Positions 1-6,308 of a stretch of DNA of 7,320 bases are shown here, one piece after another. Where the stretch lies: contig JBOIBL010000236.1 of the NCBI GenBank assembly GCA_050739495.1, forward strand, positions 1-7,320, written 5' to 3'. Both the position numbers and the translations under genes were made by a program. Source of the stretch: DASSKW01 sp050739495 (lineage in GTDB: Bacteria > Pseudomonadota > Gammaproteobacteria > Natronospirales > REEB76). The notes beneath the pieces are model-generated. The model saw only the letters and a program-made list of their open reading frames with translations, ran no database searches and was not told the DNA's origin. Every line of letters begins with the position of its first letter. Within the stretch, counting starts at the first letter, position 1.

Positions 1-1
1 T

Positions 2-904
2 GAGAAGAAACCTCTCAATCACTTTCTGCCCGGTACTTCGGTGCTGTCTTTCGGTACTGCCGGCTGCAACCTGGCTTGCAAATTCTGTCAGAACTGGGAC
101 ATGTCCAAGTCGCGTGAGATGGATCGTCTTATGGACCGGGCCACGCCGGAGATCCTGGCACAGACTGCGAAATCGCTGGGTTGTGCGAGCCTGGCCTATA
201 CTTACAACGATCCGGTGATCTTCATGGAATACGCGATGGATGTGGCCGACGCTGCGCGTGCGCTCGGTATCCGTTCCATTGCGGTCACGGCCGGGTACAT
301 GGAAGACGCACCACGCCGTGAATTCTATTCGCACATGGATGCCGCGAACGTGGACCTGAAGGCATTCACGGAACGTTTCTATCACAAGATATGTGGTGGG
401 CATCTGCAACCCGTGCTGGATACCTTGCTGTATCTGAAACACGAGACACGGGTCTGGTTCGAGATCACGACGCTGTTGATACCGGGGGAAAATGACTCGG
501 ACAGTGAGCTCGAGGCGTTGACGCGCTGGGTTGCAGATGAGTTAGGTCCTGATGTGCCGTTGCATTTCACTGCCTTTCACCCCGACTGGAAGATGACCGA
601 CAAACCACCTACGCCACCGCCGACTTTGACCCGGGCGCGGGAAATCGCGGTCGCCAATGGCTTGCGGTACTGTTACACCGGCAATGTGCACGACAGCATC
701 GGCGGCAGTACCTGGTGCCACCGATGCGGGACACTGCTGATTGAGCGTGACTGGTACGAGTTGGGAGCATGGAATGTCACGGCAACAGGCGCCTGTATGC
801 GTTGTGGGACGCAATTGCCAGGAGTCTTCGCAGGATCGGCAGGTAACTGGGGAAGAAAACGTTTGCCGGTAAGATTGACCGATAGTACTGCCAGCAGAAT
901 CTGA
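2..904 (+). CDS. amrS: AmmeMemoRadiSam-type radical SAM enzyme, 5' partial
   Basis: Member of the AmrS (AmmeMemoRadiSam system radical SAM enzyme) family. These are predicted cytosolic [4Fe-4S]/SAM enzymes that occur with Memo and AMMECR1 proteins; the reaction is not settled. The frame is open from base 2, giving 300 visible residues and a TGA at 902-904. Residues in front of the GTG at 41 read in frame as family sequence (HFLPGTS), so that GTG is internal and the real start lies upstream; roughly 50 residues are probably missing. The cluster motif CNLACKFCQN has its three Cys codons at 65-67, 77-79 and 86-88. Other family marks are AYTYNDPVIFMEY (about 194-232) and YTGNVHD. A C-terminal zinc-ribbon-like pair of CxxC motifs (CHRC and CMRC, about 716-808) is also visible. 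No Memo or AMMECR1 gene follows it, so partners would have to be upstream or elsewhere. The family call is firm; the biochemical role is not. Confidence 0.9.
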   Translation, partial: EKKPLNHFLPGTSVLSFGTAGCNLACKFCQNWDMSKSREMDRLMDRATPEILAQTAKSLGCASLAYTYNDPVIFMEYAMDVADAARALGIRSIAVTAGYMEDAPRREFYSHMDAANVDLKAFTERFYHKICGGHLQPVLDTLLYLKHETRVWFEITTLLIPGENDSDSELEALTRWVADELGPDVPLHFTAFHPDWKMTDKPPTPPPTLTRAREIAVANGLRYCYTGNVHDSIGGSTWCHRCGTLLIERDWYELGAWNVTATGACMRCGTQLPGVFAGSAGNWGRKRLPVRLTDSTASRI

Positions 905-985
905 TTCGGTACTTTACAATCCGGTCGGCGCACCTGTTACCATTAATCTGAAGCAGTCTGCTGCAATAAAGGGTTAGCAACCGGC

Positions 986-1627
986 ATGCACATCGAAAAC
1001 CAGAAGTTCTATCATATCCACAAACACAACTCACCGAAGTGGTTCGAAGGTGCCAAGTTCAGCTTTGGTCAGGAACCGAACAATTCCTGGCGGGCTTTCG
1101 AGGTGGCGCGCCGCGGGATTACCAACCCCGGGACCAACGAAGTCTATACTGTGGACCTGGTCGCGTTCCGTGCCCTGGCCTCTTACCGAAAATCCGGCAA
1201 GAAGGATCCGCGCCTCAATTTCTATCATTACGATCCGGTCAAGACCCTGGCCGAGACGCTGGACAGCCTGTTTCTGGCGACGCGCGTGGTCAAGGAACTG
1301 ATCTATGAAGATATCAGACGGCAGATGTTTTCGACGCTTCCATCGCGTTCGACCTGCGTGTGGCTGATACCGGACAGCGAAAAAGCGGTACGCTTCTGGC
1401 TCGACAATATGCGCGGTGACAACAAGAAGGTGTACCGGGTGAACGCCACCGGCGAATTGCATCGCGCCAGCCAGCAGACTGTCATGGGCGATACCATCTC
1501 CATAAGCGAGTGGCGCAAGCGCGCCCAGGATTACTGGAATGGAGCTGATACCGAATCTTATGACGATGAACTGATTCTGAACGGCGACATCGAGATTCTG
1601 GAAGAGATGCCACTCAGCAATTTCTGA
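986..1627 (+). CDS. DUF2441-like protein of unknown function
   Basis: A 213-residue soluble protein with no signal peptide or membrane segment. The ATG at 986 is supported by an in-frame TAA upstream (944-946) and by the N-terminal FYHI motif falling directly after it; the only SD-like string, AAAGGG at 968-973, sits rather far away (12 bases). Visible landmarks are Tyr9-His10 in KFYHIH, the helix KELIYEDIRRQMF (103-115), PSRSTCVWL (119-127), VYRVNATGELHRA (149-161) and YDDELILNGDIEIL (192-205). This arrangement recalls DUF2441 (PF10386) by memory, not by search. It also loosely recalls Arr/PARP-like ADP-ribosyltransferases: an early YH, a central beta strand with Tyr, and a late Glu before a G-[DE]-[IV] strand. 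The catalytic reading is inference only. The gene stands alone, 81 bases after amrS and convergent with the aldehyde dehydrogenase. It could instead be a non-enzymatic member of the fold. Confidence 0.6.
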   Translation: MHIENQKFYHIHKHNSPKWFEGAKFSFGQEPNNSWRAFEVARRGITNPGTNEVYTVDLVAFRALASYRKSGKKDPRLNFYHYDPVKTLAETLDSLFLATRVVKELIYEDIRRQMFSTLPSRSTCVWLIPDSEKAVRFWLDNMRGDNKKVYRVNATGELHRASQQTVMGDTISISEWRKRAQDYWNGADTESYDDELILNGDIEILEEMPLSNF

Positions 1628-1637
1628 TCGTTAGACT

Positions 1638-3152
1638 TTATCCGAGCAGCAACGACATTACCCGTTTGAGCATTGTATAACCGCGTTGACTGTACGGCTG
1701 CCAGAATAATTGCCGCTTCAGAAAAGAGAGACGATCAGATACCACTACCTGCGGTGCAGTCATCTCCTCGAAGGCGAACTTCCCGTGCCCGCGACCCATA
1801 CCGGAATCCTTGAAGCCGCCCCAAGGCGTCTCAGTGAGTCCATGCGAAAGCAGATGGTCGTTTATGGTCACCGCACCGGCATGGATATGGCGCGCGAGCC
1901 GGGCCGCCTGGCGTGTGTTTTTCGACCAGACCGAAGCGGTCAGGCCGTACTGTGAATCGTTGGCCAACCGGGTAGCTTCTTCATCATCGTGGAAACGCAT
2001 CACACCCAATATCGGTCCGAAAGTTTCCTCGCGCATTACCGCCATCTTGTGATTCACGTCCGTCAATACCAATGGCGTAACGAAGTGCGCGCCGGACGTC
2101 GCGGGTGGAGCCGCTTTTGCAAAAATAGTGGCGCCTTGCGCCAGCGCCGCATCGACATGGCGGCGGATGGTTTCCACCTGGCGGTCGGTGCAGATCGCGC
2201 CAACGTCAACGTTGAAATCGGTGTCGCGACCCACCCGCAGGGTTTCGACCTTTCGCTTCAGCAGTCCCATGAAGGGTTCATAAACCGATTCGTGTACGTA
2301 GAGTCGTTCCACGCCGGCACAGGATTGCCCTGCATTGGAGAGTCCTGCCCAGATCGCGCCGTTGGCGGCGCGCTCCAGATCGGCATCAGCACACACGATC
2401 ATGGCATCCTTGCCGCCGAGCTCCAGCGATACCGGTGTCAGGGTTTGAGCAGCCTTTGCCATCAGCAACTTGCCGACCTGCACCGAACCGGTGAAGAACA
2501 ACTTGTCGACCCCGCCGGGTTCCAGAAACAGGTCGCCGCACAGCGGACCATCGATGTTGATGTGTGTGAAGACGTTTTCCGGTAATCCGGCGAGCTGAAA
2601 CAATTCGGCCAACCGGACGCCGACCGGCAGAGTTTCGGGTGCAGTCTTGAACAGTACGGTATTGCCGGCCAATAGCGCCGGTACGATCTCGTGCATGGGG
2701 ATGCCGAGCGGGTAGTTCCATGGCGCGATGATGCCGACTACGCCCCATGGCACCCGGTACACAGTGCTGTGCTTGTTCAGGAACAGCAGCGAGCCTGCGC
2801 TAAGGTGCTCAGGCCTCAATGCGCGGCGCGCGTGTTTCTGGTACCAGCGGCTGCCAGCGACACTCGGCATGATCTCGGTGGCGAGCGCTTCGATGCGGGT
2901 TTTGCCGACGCAATCGGATATCAGCTGGGCGATCTCATCGGTCTGTTCGATGAGCAGGTGGCGCAGAAGTGTGATGTAGCGGCTGCGCTCGGCAAGCGGC
3001 AGAGCGAACCAGGCAGGTTGTGCATCGCGTGCCTTGCGGATGCAGTCGCGGACCTGTTCTGGCGTGAGTTCCGGGGTTTGCGCAACGATGTCGCCGGTCG
3101 CAGGATTGTAGGTCGGGGTCATGGCCGGTACCGATGCCGCTGGCGTACTCAT
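1638..3152 (-). CDS. NAD(P)-dependent aldehyde dehydrogenase family protein
   Basis: A 504-residue enzyme of the ALDH superfamily that oxidises an aldehyde to its acid with NAD(P)+; the substrate cannot be read from the sequence. All core elements are in order: PWNYP with Asn146, Lys169 in LFKT, the cofactor loop FTGSVQVG (220-227), the general base Glu244 in SLELGGK, the nucleophile Cys278 in GQSCAG, and Glu376 in EETFGP. It therefore looks active. The start is fixed by an AGGAG (plus-strand 3159-3163) six bases upstream of the ATG. After the catalytic domain there is a tail of about 30 residues (473-504) with FWQPYS and a short hydrophobic end, as in some long-chain or membrane-associated ALDHs. 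It lies 40 bases downstream of the oxygenase gene on the same strand, probably the last gene of the ppsA transcript. Its 3' end faces the DUF2441-like gene across only 10 bases. Confidence 0.92.
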   Translation of the reverse strand: MSTPAASVPAMTPTYNPATGDIVAQTPELTPEQVRDCIRKARDAQPAWFALPLAERSRYITLLRHLLIEQTDEIAQLISDCVGKTRIEALATEIMPSVAGSRWYQKHARRALRPEHLSAGSLLFLNKHSTVYRVPWGVVGIIAPWNYPLGIPMHEIVPALLAGNTVLFKTAPETLPVGVRLAELFQLAGLPENVFTHINIDGPLCGDLFLEPGGVDKLFFTGSVQVGKLLMAKAAQTLTPVSLELGGKDAMIVCADADLERAANGAIWAGLSNAGQSCAGVERLYVHESVYEPFMGLLKRKVETLRVGRDTDFNVDVGAICTDRQVETIRRHVDAALAQGATIFAKAAPPATSGAHFVTPLVLTDVNHKMAVMREETFGPILGVMRFHDDEEATRLANDSQYGLTASVWSKNTRQAARLARHIHAGAVTINDHLLSHGLTETPWGGFKDSGMGRGHGKFAFEEMTAPQVVVSDRLSFLKRQLFWQPYSQRGYTMLKRVMSLLLG

Positions 3153-3158
3153 ACCGAT

Positions 3159-3163
3159 CTCCT
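3159..3163 (-). promoter_or_regulatory. Ribosome binding site of the aldehyde dehydrogenase
   Basis: AGGAG on the minus strand, six bases before the ATG at 3152-3150. It is the best Shine-Dalgarno match in the window and lies in the 40-base gap after the oxygenase stop codon. This suggests the dehydrogenase is translated independently although probably co-transcribed. Confidence 0.8.
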
Positions 3164-3192
3164 GATTTGACAGACCGTACCGTGATACCGAT

Positions 3193-3843
3193 TCAGAAGA
3201 CGAATTCCATGGCCTGCTTGATCACGTCAAATGCGACGATGGCACGATCACCCTTGCCACGGAACGGATAGACGTAGTGTATATAGTAGGGCGGGAACAG
3301 GATCAGATCGCCGGTTTTCGGATAGATCCGGCGCGTGAGGCTGATACCGTGGTGATGCGCGACCGGGTGCGGGCAGATGAATTCGATGCAACCTTCCGGT
3401 TCCGGCTTTTCCGGTACATCTATATAGTAAACGCCGCTGGCCAGATTGCCGGGCGTGGGGTGCATATGTGGCGCCTGCCAGTCGCCCTCTGACAGAATGT
3501 TGGCCCACGACACGATTCGGGTGCGTTTGGCATCGACATGCCCGTCATAAGCCTTGTCGAGATAACGACCGACCCCCGGAACGATAACCTGTTCGCGCAG
3601 CGACTGTACCGCGGATTCCGGTCGGTTCAGGAACATCATCTTCTTCGAGGTTTGATAACCGCCGTAGGTGGTGATGTTGCCGCTCAGCGCCTCGTTCTCC
3701 TGCTTGTCGTCGAGGTGCTGGTCACGCAGATCGCGGATCAGAGCAAACAGCTGACGATTGAGATCATCCAATCCGCTATGATGACTGACCATCACGGTGA
3801 TCGGGAAATGGTCCTCGAATTCGGTCTGTGCGCTGATGCTCAT
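3193..3843 (-). CDS. Putative 2OG-Fe(II) oxygenase (TIGR02466/PF13759 type)
   Basis: A 216-residue predicted cytosolic dioxygenase using Fe(II), O2 and 2-oxoglutarate; members of this family have no generally known substrate. Visible marks are GGYQTSKK (61-68), WANILSEGD (113-121), the metal motif HMH (His126, His128), LASGVYYIDVP (134-144), then GDLILFPPYYIHYVYPF (178-194) with the distal ligand His189 and, at the end of the motif, Arg200 for 2-oxoglutarate. The first motif is HxH, where many other 2OG oxygenases have HxD; this is usual for the group as I recall it. A His-rich stretch HPVAHHH (159-165) lies between the two halves of the site. The ATG at 3843-3841 overlaps the ppsA stop as ATGA, and GGAAA lies four bases upstream. 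The frame stays open further upstream to 4008, but that part is inside ppsA and does not resemble the family, so the short start is preferred. The coupling suggests it is made in step with PEP synthase. Confidence 0.85.
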   Translation of the reverse strand: MSISAQTEFEDHFPITVMVSHHSGLDDLNRQLFALIRDLRDQHLDDKQENEALSGNITTYGGYQTSKKMMFLNRPESAVQSLREQVIVPGVGRYLDKAYDGHVDAKRTRIVSWANILSEGDWQAPHMHPTPGNLASGVYYIDVPEKPEPEGCIEFICPHPVAHHHGISLTRRIYPKTGDLILFPPYYIHYVYPFRGKGDRAIVAFDVIKQAMEFVF

Positions 3844-6218
3844 GCTTTTTCCGCAGTCTGGCCAGCCAGGTATAACCAGGTCTCCACCACTGTGTCCGGG
3901 TTCAACGATACACTTTCGATGCCTTGATCCAGCAGCCAGCGGGCCAGGTCGGGGTGATCCGACGGACCCTGCCCGCAGATGCCGATATATTTCTTGTGTT
4001 TGCGACAAGCCTGTATCGCCATACCGAGCATGGCTTTGACAGCATCGTTGCGTTCATCGAAAAGATGCGCGATCACGCCGGAATCCCGATCCAGGCCGAG
4101 CGTGAGCTGGGTCATATCGTTGGAGCCGATCGAGAAGCCGTCGAAGTATTCGAGGAACTGTTCCGCGAGCAGAGCATTGGATGGCAGTTCGCACATCATG
4201 ATCACCTTGAGACCGTTCTCGCCACGCTTCAGGCCGTTGGCAGCGAGTATCTCGATGACCTGGCGCGCTTCGTCGACGGTGCGGACGAACGGAATCATGA
4301 CCTGCACATTGGTCAGTCCCATATCCTCGCGTACCTTGCGCAAGGCACGGCATTCAAGTTCGTAGCAATCGCGAAAACTTGGATCGATGTAGCGCGATGC
4401 ACCACGGAAGCCGAGCATCGGATTTTCTTCATGCGGTTCGTATTGGCGACCACCGACGAGGTTGGCGTATTCGTTGGATTTGAAATCCGAAGTGCGCACG
4501 ATTACCGGTTCCGGGGCAAACGCAGCAGCGATGGTGGCGATGCCTTCGGCCAGCCGGTCCACGTAGAAGTTCACCGGATCACTGTAACCTGCCATCCGTT
4601 CGCGAATGGCCTGTTTGATGTCCGCCGGTTGCTGTTCGAAGTTGAGCAGCGCCTTGGGATGCACGCCGATCATGCGGTTGATGATGAATTCAAGGCGCGC
4701 GAGTCCAACCCCCTTGTTGGGGATGCCGGCAAAATCGAAGGCCCGATCCGGATTGCCGACGTTCATCATGATCTTGAGCGGCGCCGGCGGCATCTTCTGC
4801 AGGTTGATCTCGCGGCGTTCGAATTCCAGTTGCCCCGCATAGATGTAGCCGGTGTCGCCTTCTGCGCAAGAGACGGTGACGGGTTGCTCATCCTTGATCT
4901 TGCGGGTGGCGTCACCGCAGCCGACTACCGCCGGGATACCGAGTTCGCGCGCGATGATGGCGGCATGACAAGTACGCCCACCGCGGTTGGTGACGATGGC
5001 CGCCGCGCGTTTCATGATCGGCTCCCAGTCGGGATCGGTCATGTCGGTGACCAGCACATCGCCCGGCTTGATGCGATTCATCTCCTTGATGGAGTCGATC
5101 ACCTTGGCTTTGCCGGCGCCGATCTTCTGCCCGATGCTGCGGCCTTCTGCCAGCACCGCGGCACGCTGTTTGAGGTGATAGCGCTCGATACTCTGGGTGC
5201 GGCTCTTCACCGTCTCTGGGCGGGCCTGCAGGATGTAGAGTTTGCCGTCAGCGCCATCCTTGGCCCACTCGATATCCATGGGCCGCTGATAATGCTTTTC
5301 GATGATGACGGCCTGTTTTGCCAATGCGATTGCGTCTTCGTCCGAGATACAGAAGCGCTGGCGGGCTTCAGCATGGACGTCCTCGGTCTTGACGGATTTA
5401 CCGTGACCGGTTTCCTCGCCGTAGATCATCATGATCGCCTTGCTGCCGAGGTTGCGGCGCACGATCGGATACTTGCCGGTTTCGAGCGCCGGCTTGTAGA
5501 CATAGAACTCATCGGGATTGACGGCGCCCTGTACGACCGTCTCGCCCAATCCATATGAAGCCGTGATGAAGACGGCGCGATCGAAACCGGATTCTGTATC
5601 CAGCGTGAACATCACACCGGAGGCGCCCAGATCGCTGCGCGCCATGCGCTGGATGCCCGCGGATAACGCGACTTCCGCATGATCGAAGCCGTGATGGACG
5701 CGATAGGCGATCGCGCGGTCGTTGAACAGCGAGGCGAACACATCCTTGACTGCGTGCAGCACGTTGTCGATGCCACGCACGTTGAGGAAAGTCTCCTGCT
5801 GGCCCGCGAACGAGGCGTCCGGCAAGTCTTCGGCGGTTGCCGAGGAACGCACCGCCACCGATATCTCCTTGCCGGATTGCTTTACGAGTTCCGCATAAGC
5901 TTCACGGATCGACTGTTCGAGTGCCGGTGGGAACGGCACTTCGCCGATCCACTTGCGGATCTGCGCGCCGGTCCCGGCCAGCGCGACCACATCCTCTATG
6001 TCCAGGCTGGCCAGTTCACGGGTAATGCGTCCGGCAAGCTCCTCATGTCCGAGGAATTCACGGTAGGCATCGGCCGTGGTCGCGAAGCCACCCGGCACCG
6101 AGACCCCGAGCCGGGTCAGGTGACTGATCATCTCGCCCAACGAGGCATTCTTGCCGCCGACCTTGTCGACGTCGCCCATACCGAGATGCTCGAATCCGAT
6201 TACGTAACGCTGATCCAT
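3840..6218 (-). CDS. ppsA: Phosphoenolpyruvate synthase (pyruvate, water dikinase)
   Basis: A 792-residue cytosolic enzyme converting pyruvate, ATP and water to PEP, AMP and phosphate for gluconeogenesis. The length is normal for the family. Three parts are visible. The N-terminal ATP-grasp domain has GGKNASLGEM (21-30), VAVRSSATAEDLPDASFAGQ (121-140) and DIEWAKDG...LYILQARPET (315-336). The phosphohistidine domain has GGRTCHAAIIARELGIPAVVG (413-433), with catalytic His418. The C-terminal PEP/pyruvate TIM barrel has GFRGASRY, MIPFVRT, SIGSNDMTQL and GICGQGPSDHP with Cys748. Thr416, two residues before His418, matches the Thr that PpsR phosphorylates in E. coli. The start is supported by AAGGA seven bases upstream. 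It is the first gene of a minus-strand set with the oxygenase (ATGA overlap) and the aldehyde dehydrogenase, and it is divergent from ppsR. No defect is seen. Confidence 0.98.
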   Translation of the reverse strand: MDQRYVIGFEHLGMGDVDKVGGKNASLGEMISHLTRLGVSVPGGFATTADAYREFLGHEELAGRITRELASLDIEDVVALAGTGAQIRKWIGEVPFPPALEQSIREAYAELVKQSGKEISVAVRSSATAEDLPDASFAGQQETFLNVRGIDNVLHAVKDVFASLFNDRAIAYRVHHGFDHAEVALSAGIQRMARSDLGASGVMFTLDTESGFDRAVFITASYGLGETVVQGAVNPDEFYVYKPALETGKYPIVRRNLGSKAIMMIYGEETGHGKSVKTEDVHAEARQRFCISDEDAIALAKQAVIIEKHYQRPMDIEWAKDGADGKLYILQARPETVKSRTQSIERYHLKQRAAVLAEGRSIGQKIGAGKAKVIDSIKEMNRIKPGDVLVTDMTDPDWEPIMKRAAAIVTNRGGRTCHAAIIARELGIPAVVGCGDATRKIKDEQPVTVSCAEGDTGYIYAGQLEFERREINLQKMPPAPLKIMMNVGNPDRAFDFAGIPNKGVGLARLEFIINRMIGVHPKALLNFEQQPADIKQAIRERMAGYSDPVNFYVDRLAEGIATIAAAFAPEPVIVRTSDFKSNEYANLVGGRQYEPHEENPMLGFRGASRYIDPSFRDCYELECRALRKVREDMGLTNVQVMIPFVRTVDEARQVIEILAANGLKRGENGLKVIMMCELPSNALLAEQFLEYFDGFSIGSNDMTQLTLGLDRDSGVIAHLFDERNDAVKAMLGMAIQACRKHKKYIGICGQGPSDHPDLARWLLDQGIESVSLNPDTVVETWLYLAGQTAEKA

Positions 6219-6308
6219 GGTCCAGTCCTTGCAGGTGAGGAGGGTCTATCTAAAGGTATACTTGGGCACCATCATTTTATCCGCGCCATTATCTCAGATA
6301 GCACGAGT
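6219..6308. promoter_or_regulatory. Divergent ppsA/ppsR control region
   Basis: The 90 bases between the two divergent start codons must hold the ppsA and ppsR promoters if each gene has its own. A -10-like TATACT lies on the plus strand at 6257-6262 (towards ppsR) and a -10-like TAAAAT on the minus strand at 6279-6274 (towards ppsA). Neither has a good -35 box at normal distance, so these are only candidates, and an activator or another sigma factor is possible. No clear operator palindrome was seen. The ppsA ribosome site AAGGA lies at 6230-6226. Confidence 0.4.
6226..6230 (-). promoter_or_regulatory. Ribosome binding site of ppsA
   Basis: AAGGA on the minus strand, seven bases before the ATG at 6218-6216. 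It supports the annotated ppsA start, which also gives the expected family N-terminus with an early Phe-Glu-His-Leu segment. Confidence 0.7.

Noticed and set aside
875..920. TTGACC (875-880) with TACAAT (915-920) as a promoter for the DUF2441-like gene
   Set aside because: The two boxes are 34 bases apart, and no other acceptable pair was found in the 81-base gap.
953..964. Small hairpin GCAG-TCTG-CTGC after amrS as a terminator
   Set aside because: The stem has only four pairs and is followed by AATAAAG, not a T-run.
1686..1710. TTGACT and AATAAT as a plus-strand promoter
   Set aside because: The spacing is only 13 bases and the site lies inside the ALDH coding region with no plus-strand gene after it.
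1989..2585. A 198-codon plus-strand open frame inside the aldehyde dehydrogenase gene
   Set aside because: It is antisense to a complete, motif-intact ALDH and has no recognisable domain of its own.
3844..4008. Longer start for the 2OG oxygenase
   Set aside because: The added 55 residues overlap the conserved 3' end of ppsA in another frame and have no family resemblance. The ATG at 3843 gives a normal length and an ATGA junction.
3924..5558. A 544-codon open frame on the plus strand, antisense to ppsA
   Set aside because: It lies wholly opposite ppsA, has no recognisable domain, and its residue pattern is what the reverse complement of GC-rich codons in that frame gives. ppsA is complete and fully conserved.
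5679..6308. In-frame upstream extension of ppsR of 210 codons
   Set aside because: It overlaps ppsA in antisense and is not family-like. PpsR proteins begin just before the RTVFFVSDRTG motif, which follows the ATG at 6309.
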